Shown in pieces: positions 8,511 through 17,044 of a stretch of DNA of 64,000 bases (within the stretch, counting starts at the first letter, position 1; every line of letters begins with the position of its first letter). The notes under the pieces were generated by a model. It worked only from the letters and a program-made list of their open reading frames with translations, did not search any database and was not told the DNA's origin. Source of the stretch: Flavobacterium sp. IMCC34852 (lineage in GTDB: Bacteria > Bacteroidota > Bacteroidia > Flavobacteriales > Flavobacteriaceae); assembly GCF_030643905.1 (NCBI RefSeq), contig NZ_CP121446.1:2046001-2110000 (forward strand). The letters are read 5' to 3'. The translations under genes were made by a program, and so were the position numbers.

Positions 8511-8563
8511 AATGAAAAATTCATTGTAAAATGTGTAAAACTTTGAAACTAATCAAGTTTTAC
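8511..8563. promoter_or_regulatory. Two further palindromes upstream of the ligase operon
   Basis: AATGAA/TTCATT (8511-8516, 8520-8525) directly abuts the first palindrome. A third, GTAAAACTT at 8535-8543 with AAGTTTTAC at 8555-8563, follows. No exact TAnnTTTG promoter box was found nearby. The remaining spacer to 8724 shows only a weak hairpin at 8657-8678. Confidence 0.45.
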
Positions 8564-8724
8564 GATAAAATATTTATTGATATTTAGTTATTGAAAATTA
8601 TCCAAAAAAAAGACAAAATACAAATAGGGAATTTAATTATTATCAAGAATAATAAGCCCTGTAATGGTAAAAACAGGGACAAACAATCGTTAAAAATTCT
8701 ATTGTTTACAAAAAATGAGTCAAA

Positions 8725-9123
8725 TTATGCCTCAACAGTGATTAATTGGATTTGACTTTTCAATCTTTCGATCAGCATGTTCATCATGCGCTTGTTCAGG
8801 TTGGAAGAATTTTGAATGTATTCGGCATATTCATCTAAAGTGAAAAAGGCGATTACCATTCCTTTTAGTGAATTTCTGAATTTGATGTCTCTTTGGATTA
8901 CATTCTCCACATAGGCCATTTTCTTTTCGGGAGTTAGCGTAAAGAAAACATTCTTTTGTTTCATAGCGTAATTGATAAAAACCTGAATGAACAAATCATT
9001 TTGTAACTTTAAAATTGGGCGAAGGGTTTTATTTTGAAAAACTTCCTCAAGCGAGGACTGATTGGTAATTGTTCCTAAAGATTCTCCTCTTAATTCTAGA
9101 ACGTTATTATCTCTGTCTTCCAT
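8725..9123 (-). CDS. Hypothetical cytosolic protein
   Basis: A 132-residue, mostly helical protein without signal peptide or membrane segment. A conserved-looking core, TLRPILKLQNDLFIQVF (about 33-49), is followed by a helical segment with RDIKFRNSLKG (about 79-89) and an amphipathic C-terminus. I recall similar flavobacterial proteins carrying a glyoxalase label, but no glyoxalase/VOC motif (paired His/Glu metal ligands in beta-alpha-beta repeats) is visible, so I do not use that name. It stands alone between the ligase cluster and the OmpA-type gene; the OmpA terminator lies immediately upstream, so it must have its own promoter or depend on read-through. Confidence 0.75.
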   Translation of the reverse strand: MEDRDNNVLELRGESLGTITNQSSLEEVFQNKTLRPILKLQNDLFIQVFINYAMKQKNVFFTLTPEKKMAYVENVIQRDIKFRNSLKGMVIAFFTLDEYAEYIQNSSNLNKRMMNMLIERLKSQIQLITVEA

Positions 9124-9147
9124 TTTTTCTTTTAAAGTTATAAAAAA

Positions 9148-9169
9148 ACCTCTGTCGTTAAACAGAGGT
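9148..9169 (-). terminator. Intrinsic terminator after the OmpA-type gene
   Basis: The stem ACCTCTG (9148-9154)/CAGAGGT (9163-9169) has an 8-base loop. On the minus strand it is followed by a run of seven T (complement of 9142-9148). It ends the OmpA-type gene 28 bp after its stop. Confidence 0.8.
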
Positions 9170-9196
9170 CATTTTATAGTTATCAATAATTAATTG

Positions 9197-10516
9197 TTAA
9201 TTAGTTATCTTGAATACAGCCTTGCGAACTAAGCGGCGAGCGTACTCTGAATTCTTGTCAACCGAACTGTCAATTCCGGCTCCTTTAGCGTTTAATCTTG
9301 AAGGATTGATTCCGGCTTTAACTAAGATTGCTTTTACATTTTCTGCTCTGTTTGCGGCTAACTTTTCGTTTTTAGCATTATTTCCAACCTCGTCAGCATA
9401 TCCTGAAATCTCCAAAGAAGCTGTTGGGTTAGTTCGCAAATAATTCAATACAAATCCGATGTTATCTGTTGAAGCAGCATTAGGTTGTGAAACGTTTTTA
9501 TCAAAATAAACCGCAATATAACCTTCGTTAATCAACTGTTCTAACATATTTTTAGAAAGAGTAGTATTGTTACTGTTGTTATTATTGGTAATCGAACTGT
9601 CTATGTATTTTTCTAACTCGTCAGGAACACCATTGGTATTTTTATCAACCATTCTTCCTTTAGTATCTACAGCAACGCCTGCGATAGAATTATTTTCAAC
9701 ATCTAAATAATCAGGAACACCATCTTTATCGGTATCGTTCATCAACGTTTCGATTTCACCGATTCTGTTGTTTAATTCTGCTATTTCTTTGTCTTTTTTA
9801 TCTTGAATAATGGCCCAATCTCCATGGATTTTTTCATTACCGAAAGAATAAGACAATCCAAATGTCATCGAAACTTGTTGACCGGAAAGGTTATTCGTGC
9901 CTTCAGCATAAGAACCATCCCAGTTAAAATGTTGTCTGTAGTAATTCATAGTACTTAAATCAGCAAATAGAGCCAAAGAATTTGTTAGTCTGAATTGCGG
10001 AGAAAAACCTACAATCAAACCACCGTTCCATTCGTGTCTTCCTTTGTTATGACCCGGAGCTACAGTTTGTGGTTGCATGTAAGCAAAATTGAGACCTCCG
10101 TGTAAAAGCAATCCGAATCTGCCGGCTGCTTCTTCAATTCCGAATAATCGAACAGCATTTACAACACCTTGAACAGAAGATCTGTATTGAAGCATTTCAA
10201 ACTCTAAACTTTCGCTACCGCTTTGATTTTTAAAATTTTCGTAGTTAAAATCAAATTTTACACCAAATTTCGGGCTAATCATATATCGGGCACCAATCCC
10301 AAAAGTATTTAATTGTAATCCGCCAAAAACTTTATCGGGATTACTGGAAAAATAACCATCAGCATAAGGTTTTACACCTTTGCCTTGTCCGACTGAAAGT
10401 TCAATAGACCATTTGTTATAGCTATCGCCAATGATTCCGGTAGTGTCAACTGCAACTTGTGCATTGGCCGAAAAAAGGGATAAGAATGCGAATAGAGTTA
10501 GTAGGTTTTGTTTCAT
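9197..10516 (-). CDS. OmpA family outer-membrane protein
   Basis: A 439-residue envelope protein. It has a signal peptide (1-20, ending SANAQ), an N-terminal beta-barrel-like domain (about 30-245), a short coiled segment (about 250-268), and a thrombospondin type-3-like calcium repeat, DTDKDGVPDYLD and DKNTNGVPDEL (about 272-305). The C-terminal OmpA domain (about 330-439) includes LEISGYADEVG and NRAENVKAILVKAGI, which bind peptidoglycan in this family. It anchors the outer membrane to the cell wall. Gene order is monocistronic: a near-consensus promoter 41 bp upstream and a strong terminator downstream. Confidence 0.93.
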   Translation of the reverse strand: MKQNLLTLFAFLSLFSANAQVAVDTTGIIGDSYNKWSIELSVGQGKGVKPYADGYFSSNPDKVFGGLQLNTFGIGARYMISPKFGVKFDFNYENFKNQSGSESLEFEMLQYRSSVQGVVNAVRLFGIEEAAGRFGLLLHGGLNFAYMQPQTVAPGHNKGRHEWNGGLIVGFSPQFRLTNSLALFADLSTMNYYRQHFNWDGSYAEGTNNLSGQQVSMTFGLSYSFGNEKIHGDWAIIQDKKDKEIAELNNRIGEIETLMNDTDKDGVPDYLDVENNSIAGVAVDTKGRMVDKNTNGVPDELEKYIDSSITNNNNSNNTTLSKNMLEQLINEGYIAVYFDKNVSQPNAASTDNIGFVLNYLRTNPTASLEISGYADEVGNNAKNEKLAANRAENVKAILVKAGINPSRLNAKGAGIDSSVDKNSEYARRLVRKAVFKITN

Positions 10517-10556
10517 ACTTGAAAAATTTAATACACAATTAAATGTTAAATGTATG

Positions 10557-10587
10557 CAAATATAGATGTTTACAATTAATAATCAAC
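10557..10587 (-). promoter_or_regulatory. Bacteroidota-type promoter of the OmpA-type gene
   Basis: On the minus strand, GTTG (complement of 10584-10587) is separated by exactly 19 bp from the -7 box TATATTTG (complement of 10557-10564). This fits the Bacteroidota sigma-A pattern TTTG-N19-TAnnTTTG with one mismatch. It lies 41 bp before the start codon. Confidence 0.75.
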
Positions 10588-10719
10588 TTTTTTACCCTTT
10601 TATGGACAAAGTGAAATAGTTTTCACGGAATCTTTACAATAAATCAAGGCGACCTTAACTCTTGAAAACGATTTCGGTTAATGAATTGCCAAAAATGTAT
10701 TTGTCCGAGCTAAATTCAA

Positions 10720-10727
10720 TAATTTTG
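10720..10727 (+). promoter_or_regulatory. Probable -7 promoter box of the thioesterase gene
   Basis: TAATTTTG matches TAnnTTTG; a TTTG at 10700-10703 lies 16 bp upstream, slightly short of the usual 19. The start codon is at 10747. Confidence 0.5.
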
Positions 10728-10746
10728 TTACAGTAAATTATTTCTT

Positions 10747-11139
10747 ATGAGATTTCATACCAGAAAATGGGTAAAACCTGAGGACTTAAATCCAAACAGT
10801 ACATTATTCGGCGGCAGGCTTTTAGCTTGGATTGACGAAGAATTGGCCTTGTATTCGATCATTCAATTAGAAAATCCGAAAATTGTGACTAAACATATGT
10901 CGGAAATTAATTTCAGGAGTTCAGCCAAACAAGGTGATATTGTTGAAATTGGAATAGACGTAGTGAAATTCGGAAAATCATCGCTGACTTTGACTTGTCA
11001 GGTGAGAAATATGATGACCCGAGAAATCATTATTACGATTGATTCAATTACCATGGTGAGTCTTGGAACGGACGGAAAACCCAAACCACACGGAAAAACT
11101 CAAATCGAGTATGTTCAGGATAGATTAACCGATTATTAA
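10747..11139 (+). CDS. Acyl-CoA thioesterase, hotdog fold (YciA-like)
   Basis: A 130-residue single hotdog-domain protein. It begins with the typical strand and helix turn PEDLNPNSTLFGGRLLAWID (about 10-29), where the Asn and the GG turn lead into the central hotdog helix with Asp29. KHMSEINFRSSAKQGDIVEI (about 49-68) is the second conserved part. The family hydrolyses acyl-CoA thioesters as oligomers in the cytoplasm. The length is normal. It converges on the MscS-type channel gene with a four-base TTAA overlap of the two stops, and no terminator is seen between them. Confidence 0.88.
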   Translation: MRFHTRKWVKPEDLNPNSTLFGGRLLAWIDEELALYSIIQLENPKIVTKHMSEINFRSSAKQGDIVEIGIDVVKFGKSSLTLTCQVRNMMTREIIITIDSITMVSLGTDGKPKPHGKTQIEYVQDRLTDY

Positions 11140-12395
11140 TCTACAAAGTCGTTTTTCCCGGAAGGCATTTCATAAATCTCTAAATCAAAATACGGAATCG
11201 AAGCAAAGATGTGGTCAAAGATATCGGCCATGATGTATTCATAGTTTTCGAATCTTTTATCGTTGGAGAATGTATAAATTTCTAACGGAATTCCTTGCGG
11301 TGTTGGTTGTAACTGACGACACAACAAAATCATATCCTTATTCAGACCCGGATATTGACTTAAATATTGGGTGATGTATTTTCGGAACAAACCAAAGTTG
11401 GTCATGTTTCTGCCGTTGATTAACAATGATTTATCAATGTGGTGTGATTTGTTAAACTTATCAATTTCGGTTTGACGATGCTCAATGTAATGGGTTACCA
11501 ATTGTATTTTCTTCAACTCCTCCAATTCATTTTCATTCAAAAACCGAATGCTGTTGGCTTTGATTAGGATGTGTCTTTTAATTCTTCTTCCGTTAGAATC
11601 TAACATACCGCGCCAGTTTCGGAACGAATCAGAAATCATGCTGTAAGTTGGAATCGTAGTCGTAGTATTGTCAAAATTTCGAACTTTTACAGTAGCTAAA
11701 TTAATTTCGATTACATCACCATCGGCACCAAATTTATCAAAAGTAATCCAATCACCAATACGCACCATATCGTTTAAAGAAACTTGTACACTGGCTACAA
11801 AGCCCAGGATAGTATCTCTGAAAATCAAAATAATGATAGCCGAAACGGCTCCAAAAGTTCCCAACATGGCATTGGTACTGATGTCAAAAACTTTGGAAAT
11901 GATAATGATAAAACCAAATGTCCAAAGCACTATCATGATTACCTGAATGTAACTGTCAATAGGCTTATCACTATAGGATGGATTTGATTTTAAATGATCT
12001 CGGAACGCATTGAGTATGGTTTTGATAATCCATAAGCTCAATAACACTATGTAAATGCCTACCAATTTGCCAAAAATACCTTCCCAATAGACAAAGTTTT
12101 CTAAAATAATCGGTACCGATTTATAAATGAACAACAACGGAATTAAATGGGCGGTATATTTTGCGGTTTTGTTGGAAACCAATAAATCATCAAATCGGGT
12201 TTTGGTTCTTCGGGCGATGATAATCATGATTCTTACCAAAGCATATCTGAAGACCAAAAATATAGTGTAGGCGATAAAAACTAAGATAATAATATTGATG
12301 GCCAAACTCAAATAAGAAGAAAGCGTTTCGCCAAAATCCCATTTCTTGAACAGCGGATAACTCCAACCAAATATTTTTTCGACGATTTTATGCAT
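11136..12395 (-). CDS. Mechanosensitive ion channel, MscS superfamily (YbdG-like)
   Basis: A 419-residue inner-membrane protein with about five transmembrane segments (about 26-48, 82-100, 106-128, 150-172, 178-200). The pore helix and beta-domain junction read FGAVSAIIILIFRDTILGF and NDMVRIGDWI (about 181-217), followed by the Sm-like beta domain and a long C-terminal cytosolic domain. The NWRGM...GRRIKR insert (about 260-273) is typical of the YbdG/miniature-conductance branch, which opens at high membrane tension to release solutes. It overlaps the upstream DUF3817 gene by 8 bp, so the two are translationally coupled. Confidence 0.9.
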   Translation of the reverse strand: MHKIVEKIFGWSYPLFKKWDFGETLSSYLSLAINIIILVFIAYTIFLVFRYALVRIMIIIARRTKTRFDDLLVSNKTAKYTAHLIPLLFIYKSVPIILENFVYWEGIFGKLVGIYIVLLSLWIIKTILNAFRDHLKSNPSYSDKPIDSYIQVIMIVLWTFGFIIIISKVFDISTNAMLGTFGAVSAIIILIFRDTILGFVASVQVSLNDMVRIGDWITFDKFGADGDVIEINLATVKVRNFDNTTTTIPTYSMISDSFRNWRGMLDSNGRRIKRHILIKANSIRFLNENELEELKKIQLVTHYIEHRQTEIDKFNKSHHIDKSLLINGRNMTNFGLFRKYITQYLSQYPGLNKDMILLCRQLQPTPQGIPLEIYTFSNDKRFENYEYIMADIFDHIFASIPYFDLEIYEMPSGKNDFVD

Positions 12396-12672
12396 TTTTT
12401 ACATATTTTTTCTCCACATAAAAAGTGGCAAAGGGTAAAAGTGAAGCCAATTGCACTATAGCCAATTCTTTAAGACTCCAATTTTGATTTTTATAAATAG
12501 CAAAAGCCAAAATAACATAACCAATAAACAATACACCATGTGCCATTCCTATTGGAAATAATAAGGTTTTGTATAAATCTATATCAGAGGGTTTGATAAC
12601 CAGCATATTAAAGAACAAAACAAGATAGGAAATGCCTTCAGCAATAGCAATGAACTTAAAAAATTTAGTCAT
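12388..12672 (-). CDS. DUF3817 family small membrane protein
   Basis: A 94-residue membrane protein with three hydrophobic segments (about 5-25, 37-60, 70-88). It matches the DUF3817/YdzA-like family by its FKFIAIAEGISYLVLFF opening and the conserved PIGMAHGVLFI segment in the middle. The biochemical role of the family is unknown. Its end overlaps the MscS-type gene by 8 bp. A promoter-like pair lies just upstream at 12692-12725. Confidence 0.8.
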   Translation of the reverse strand: MTKFFKFIAIAEGISYLVLFFNMLVIKPSDIDLYKTLLFPIGMAHGVLFIGYVILAFAIYKNQNWSLKELAIVQLASLLPFATFYVEKKYVKNA

Positions 12673-12691
12673 GTTTTTCAGAATTTATCCG

Positions 12692-12725
12692 CAAAATTAA
12701 GTAATAACATTTTAAACCCATCAAA
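12692..12725 (-). promoter_or_regulatory. Probable promoter of the DUF3817-MscS operon
   Basis: On the minus strand the -7 box TAATTTTG (complement of 12692-12699) is preceded by TTTG (complement of 12722-12725) at a spacing of 22 bp, near the upper limit for Bacteroidota promoters. It lies 20 bp before the start codon. Confidence 0.55.
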
Positions 12726-12732
12726 AAGCGGT

Positions 12733-12740
12733 TACTTTTG
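12733..12740 (+). promoter_or_regulatory. Probable -7 promoter box of the DUF6155 gene
   Basis: TACTTTTG fits TAnnTTTG and lies 18 bp before the ATG at 12758; no good -33 TTTG was found. It is divergent from, and close to, the DUF3817 promoter. Confidence 0.45.
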
Positions 12741-12757
12741 TTCTTATATATTGTACC

Positions 12758-13273
12758 ATGAGTAAAAGAGATTTGAAAAAATATTTAACTGAACTTTCCA
12801 AAGAACAGCTCGAAGAACAAATCATTGAACTTTATGAGAAGTTCAGTGATGTAAAAGTTTATTACGATTTTGCTTTTAATCCCAATGAAGACAAGCTGGT
12901 TCGTGAAGCCAAATTCAAAATCTCCAACGAATATTTTCCTGTAAAAGGTAAAAAGGCCAAAATGCGTCGCTCTGTGGCTCAAAAGTTCATCAAACATTTC
13001 ATATCGCTTGGCGTTGATTCTTTTATCATTGCCGATTTGATGCTTTACAACATTGAAATTGCCCAGACTTTCTCGGCGGAAAGAGTGGTGAAACAAGAAT
13101 TGTTTTTCAAAAGCATGCTGACATCTTACCAACAAGCCGTAAGTTTTATGATTGAAAAGGGTATTTTGACTGATTTTCAAAGTAGAGTAGTGGCTGTAAA
13201 AGAGGAAAGCATTAACCAACAATGGGTTAATTTCTATGGGTTTGTTGCTGTTGTTGAACGACTCGAATATTAA
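12758..13273 (+). CDS. DUF6155 family protein
   Basis: A 171-residue, highly charged, helical cytosolic protein. The opening MSKRDLKKYLTELSKEQLEE and the KVYYDFAFNP segment (about 34-43) are what I recognise as DUF6155, a family of unknown function common in Flavobacteriia. No catalytic motif is visible. It is followed 76 bp later by a DEAH helicase on the same strand, but the helicase appears to have its own -7 box, so joint transcription is uncertain. Confidence 0.75.
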   Translation: MSKRDLKKYLTELSKEQLEEQIIELYEKFSDVKVYYDFAFNPNEDKLVREAKFKISNEYFPVKGKKAKMRRSVAQKFIKHFISLGVDSFIIADLMLYNIEIAQTFSAERVVKQELFFKSMLTSYQQAVSFMIEKGILTDFQSRVVAVKEESINQQWVNFYGFVAVVERLEY

Positions 13274-13322
13274 TTTTTTATTATTTAGAAAATTTAATGA
13301 CGGGATAACTCTTTTTTAGCTG

Positions 13323-13330
13323 TACTTTTG
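13323..13330 (+). promoter_or_regulatory. Probable -7 promoter box of the helicase gene
   Basis: TACTTTTG fits TAnnTTTG and lies 20 bp before the ATG at 13350; no convincing -33 element is seen. Confidence 0.45.
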
Positions 13331-13349
13331 CAAAATTGTACAAATCGCT

Positions 13350-14876
13350 ATGTCTCAGAAAGATTTTAATGTCGAAGTAGAAGAAAAAAAGGAACTTTAC
13401 GGTTACCAGAAGGGCGATATTGACAAAATTTTTGACCGATTGGACAACGCGCCAAGTGATCATCATCTCTTATATCAACTGCCAACCGGTGGAGGAAAGA
13501 CAGTGATTTTTTCCGAGATTGTACGCCGTTATTTATCTCAACACGACAAGAAAGTAGTGGTTTTAACCCATCGAATTGAGCTTTGCAAGCAAACGTCTAA
13601 AATGCTGAAAGGCTTTGATGTAAAAAATAAAATCATCAACAGCAACATCAAAGAATTACCCGATCAAGATGAATATTCTTGTTTTGTGGCTATGGTGGAA
13701 ACGCTCAAAAATCGTTTGAATGATGAGAAATTAATGATTGACAATGTAGGTTTGGTAATTATTGATGAAGCCCATTACAATTCGTTCCGAAAATTATTCA
13801 GTCAATTCAAGAAATCCTTTATTTTAGGAGTTACTGCGACACCTTTGAGTTCGAATATTAAGTTGCCTATGCATCAAAATTATGATGAATTAATTGTAGG
13901 CGATACCATTCAATCACTTATAGACAAAGGTTTTTTGGCTAAAGCAACCACATATAGTTATGATGTGGGTTTGACTTCGCTTAAAGTGGGAATTAATGGT
14001 GATTATACCGTAAAATCTTCAGATGATCTGTATATGAATATGGTAATGCAAGAGAAATTATTGCATGCTTATACCGAAAAATCTTTGGGCAAAAAAACAC
14101 TGATTTTTAATAATGGAATCAATACATCACTCTATGTATATGATACTTTTAAAGAAGCTGGATTTCCTATAAAACATCTCGATAACACTACGTCAACCGA
14201 AGATAGAAAGGAAATTTTGCATTGGTTTAAAAAAACACCGGATGCTATTTTAACCTCTGTGGGTATCTTAACCACCGGATTTGATGAACCTACAGTGGAA
14301 AGCATTATCCTGAATCGCGCTACAAAATCATTGACATTGTATTTTCAAATGATTGGTCGTGGTTCTCGCAAATTACCAAACAAAGACGAATTCACAGTTA
14401 TCGATTTAGGAAACAATGCGTTACGATTTGGTCTGTGGAATGATCCGGTTGATTGGCAGCATATTTTTAAATCCCCTGAATATTATTTGGAAAGCTTGCG
14501 CGACGATGCCGAAATTGAATTCAATTTTAAGTACACCATGCCTGAGGCTATTCGCAAAATGTTTGCTAAAACTGCCGAGGTTACCATGGATATTGAAGAG
14601 GAATTCAAAAAGAATACCGCTTTAAATTTGCGTTCCAAAGAAGTCTTAGAAAAATCCATCAACCAACATGCTTTAATGTGTGTTGAAAATTCAACGGATT
14701 TAAATGGCGCTCGAATGTTATCTAAATTATTGTCCGATGATATCGAAAGCCGTGTCAAGCGTTTTGTAAATTGCTTGGGAAAAACAAGTAAAAATTATCG
14801 AGAATGGTTGATTGATGATTATAAAACCAAATTAAGTTTGGCCATAGGAAAAAAATTCAGAGAGCTTAATTTTTAA
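13350..14876 (+). CDS. DEAH-box superfamily 2 helicase
   Basis: A 508-residue ATP-dependent helicase of the SSL2/ResIII-like SF2 group. Visible motifs: PTGGGKT (Walker A, Lys50), LTHRIELCKQ (Ia), IIDEAH (Asp139-His142), VTATP (III), LTTGFDEPTVESII and MIGRGSRKLP (V-VI). The two RecA domains span about 15-360; a roughly 140-residue C-terminal region carries no domain I recognise. Such stand-alone enzymes act on DNA or RNA in repair or defence, but the partner is not evident here: neighbours are a DUF6155 protein and a cNMP/CBS protein. The 250-bp spacer to 15126 holds only a promoter-like box. Confidence 0.88.
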   Translation: MSQKDFNVEVEEKKELYGYQKGDIDKIFDRLDNAPSDHHLLYQLPTGGGKTVIFSEIVRRYLSQHDKKVVVLTHRIELCKQTSKMLKGFDVKNKIINSNIKELPDQDEYSCFVAMVETLKNRLNDEKLMIDNVGLVIIDEAHYNSFRKLFSQFKKSFILGVTATPLSSNIKLPMHQNYDELIVGDTIQSLIDKGFLAKATTYSYDVGLTSLKVGINGDYTVKSSDDLYMNMVMQEKLLHAYTEKSLGKKTLIFNNGINTSLYVYDTFKEAGFPIKHLDNTTSTEDRKEILHWFKKTPDAILTSVGILTTGFDEPTVESIILNRATKSLTLYFQMIGRGSRKLPNKDEFTVIDLGNNALRFGLWNDPVDWQHIFKSPEYYLESLRDDAEIEFNFKYTMPEAIRKMFAKTAEVTMDIEEEFKKNTALNLRSKEVLEKSINQHALMCVENSTDLNGARMLSKLLSDDIESRVKRFVNCLGKTSKNYREWLIDDYKTKLSLAIGKKFRELNF

Positions 14877-14967
14877 AACATAAAATTGAAGTAAGGGATT
14901 TTATAGTTCTGAATATAAGTTATTTAGGTCATGAATTACAATGAATTTAAAACGTATTTTATTAGAA

Positions 14968-14999
<32 letters not shown>

Positions 15000-15077
15000 T
15001 AATATCCGGAATAAAACCACTCCTTTTTAGTTTTCAAATGTTTTTAACAATTGACAGTAACTTGCCTAAAGCTTTAT

Positions 15078-15085
15078 TATTTTTG
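15078..15085 (+). promoter_or_regulatory. Probable -7 promoter box of the CBS-nucleotidyltransferase operon
   Basis: TATTTTTG fits TAnnTTTG and lies 41 bp before the ATG at 15127. A TTG at 15051-15053 is 24 bp upstream, longer than usual, so the -33 element is weak. Confidence 0.45.
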
Positions 15086-15126
15086 TCAGGTATAAATAAT
15101 GATTTATTTATTTTAAAATTAGCTAC

Positions 15127-17043
15127 ATGAGTAATTCTATTGCTGAAAATATTGCCAACTTTTTAAAAGAATATCCGCCGTTTAATTATTTGCGTCATGA
15201 TGAATTGATTCAAGTGACTACCAGCATTGGTGTTGTCAATTTAGACAAACACAAAGTTTTATTTCAAATTGATGATAAACTGCATGATAGTTTTTATGTA
15301 GTGGCTTCCGGTGTGATTAACCTTTCTGTCATTGCCGATGCTGAAGAAACTTTACTCAATAAATGTTATGCCGGAGATGTTTTCGGATTGCGTCCGTTTT
15401 TCGCCAAAAACAATTACATGATGACCGCCAAAGCGCGTGAAGACAGTATTGTTTACGCTATTCCTATTAATGTTTTCAAACCATTTGTAGCTCAGAATCC
15501 GCAAGTACTCGACTTTCTATTGGAAAGTTTCGCCACCAATACACGCAATCCTTTTGATAAAGAAAATCGTGGCAAACTAATAACTGACAACGTTTATACT
15601 GAGAATCAATCTAACGAGATTCAATATTTTCAATCGTTAGCCTACAATAAAACACCACTGAAAATAGCTGCAAATACTGCTGTTAAAGATGCCGCACAGT
15701 TAATGACTGAAAATCTTATTGACAGTGCCATTATTTTAGAAAACAACTATCCTATTGGTATTGTAACTGATACCGACTTTAGAACAAAAATTGCCAATGG
15801 ACGATTCCCTATTTCAACTAGCGTTGACAAAATAATGTCGGCTCCGGTTATCACTGTCCCCGAAAATGTTTCTGTGGCTGAAGCACAATTGTTGTTGTTG
15901 AAATACAATGTCAGCCATTTGTGCGTAACGCTTGACGGTTCTGATAAATCTGAAGTAAAAGGAATCATTTCCGAGCACGACTTAATTGTAGCACAAGCTA
16001 ATAATCCGGGGGTTTTAATCAAAGAAATCAAGCGTTCCCTATCGCCTAAAGAATTAAAAATGGTTCGTGAAAAACTTACCGATTTGATTCAGACTTCCAT
16101 TGCTAAAAATATTCCGCTACCACATATTTATAATATCACCGGTGAAATTATAACCGCCATAATCAAGCGTTCTGTTGAGTTGGCTATTTTGGACCTGGGT
16201 TCGCCTCCATCAAGATTTGCTTGGTTGAGTATAGGAAGTCAAGGCAGAAAAGAACAATTATTATTGACCGATCAAGACAGTATTTTAATTTTTGAAGATG
16301 TAGCACCCGAAAAATACAGAGATGTTAAGGATTATTTCTTGAAATTGGCTAAAAGAACCACTGCCATATTGGAAAAAGTGGGTTACCAATTCTGCCCTAA
16401 TGGTCACATGGCCAGCAACATGCTTTGGTGTAAATCGCTCAGTGATTGGATGAAGCAATATAATAATTGGATGAAAACACCCGGCGAAAAATCAAATGAT
16501 ATCAGCAGTATCTTTTTTGATTATGAGATTGCTTTTGGAGAAGGCAAAATTGAAGATGCAATTTCCGATTTAATCTTTAAAAACACCAAGAATAACGCCC
16601 TTTTCTTTGATTATTTAGGCAATGATGCTTTGCGCAAAAATCCTCCGCTCAATTTCTTTAAAAAATTTAATTTGGAAGAAGAAGGCGAACACAAAGGTAA
16701 ATTCGACATTAAAAACAAAGCGATTATGCCTTTAGTTGATGGTGCTCGATTGTTTGCCGTAAGTTTGAATTTGCGTGGTATCAACAACACCTATTCGCGT
16801 TTTAAACAATTGGCTTTGATTGATCCTAAATTCTCAGAAATTTACTTGAATTGTGCCGATGCCTTTTTGATATTGTCAAAATTCAGAACCCTTGAAGGAT
16901 TAAAAAACGACAGTAACGGCGATTACATTAATATTGAAGAGTTGACTAAAGTAGACCGCGAGAAACTCAAAAATGCGCTTGCTCCTATGCGTGAATTAGA
17001 GGATTTGATTAAAGACAAATTTCAATTAACACAATTCTCCTGA
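15127..17043 (+). CDS. cNMP-binding/CBS/DUF294 nucleotidyltransferase-like protein
   Basis: A 638-residue cytosolic regulator-like protein with four parts in order: a cyclic-nucleotide-binding-like domain (about 18-125), two CBS repeats (about 170-290; DTDFRTKI and ISEHDLIVAQ are the nucleotide-binding ends), a DUF294 nucleotidyltransferase-like domain (about 300-440) with GSQGRKEQ (370-377) and DQD (Asp382, Asp384), and a DUF294 C-terminal helical domain (about 450-630). The GS...D-x-D arrangement is that of GlnD-type and Pol-beta nucleotidyltransferases. Substrate unknown. It is followed 1 bp later by an exonuclease-like gene, a pairing that suggests joint function in nucleotide signalling or RNA/DNA metabolism. 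Confidence 0.88.
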   Translation: MSNSIAENIANFLKEYPPFNYLRHDELIQVTTSIGVVNLDKHKVLFQIDDKLHDSFYVVASGVINLSVIADAEETLLNKCYAGDVFGLRPFFAKNNYMMTAKAREDSIVYAIPINVFKPFVAQNPQVLDFLLESFATNTRNPFDKENRGKLITDNVYTENQSNEIQYFQSLAYNKTPLKIAANTAVKDAAQLMTENLIDSAIILENNYPIGIVTDTDFRTKIANGRFPISTSVDKIMSAPVITVPENVSVAEAQLLLLKYNVSHLCVTLDGSDKSEVKGIISEHDLIVAQANNPGVLIKEIKRSLSPKELKMVREKLTDLIQTSIAKNIPLPHIYNITGEIITAIIKRSVELAILDLGSPPSRFAWLSIGSQGRKEQLLLTDQDSILIFEDVAPEKYRDVKDYFLKLAKRTTAILEKVGYQFCPNGHMASNMLWCKSLSDWMKQYNNWMKTPGEKSNDISSIFFDYEIAFGEGKIEDAISDLIFKNTKNNALFFDYLGNDALRKNPPLNFFKKFNLEEEGEHKGKFDIKNKAIMPLVDGARLFAVSLNLRGINNTYSRFKQLALIDPKFSEIYLNCADAFLILSKFRTLEGLKNDSNGDYINIEELTKVDREKLKNALAPMRELEDLIKDKFQLTQFS

Positions 17044-17044
17044 T

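Noticed and set aside
8657..8678. Terminator of the gene at 8725-9123
   Set aside because: CCCTGT/ACAGGG form a short stem, but no T-run follows on the minus strand.
8725..9123. Naming this protein a glyoxalase
   Set aside because: No VOC-fold metal ligands or repeats are visible; the label appears to be a carried-over annotation.
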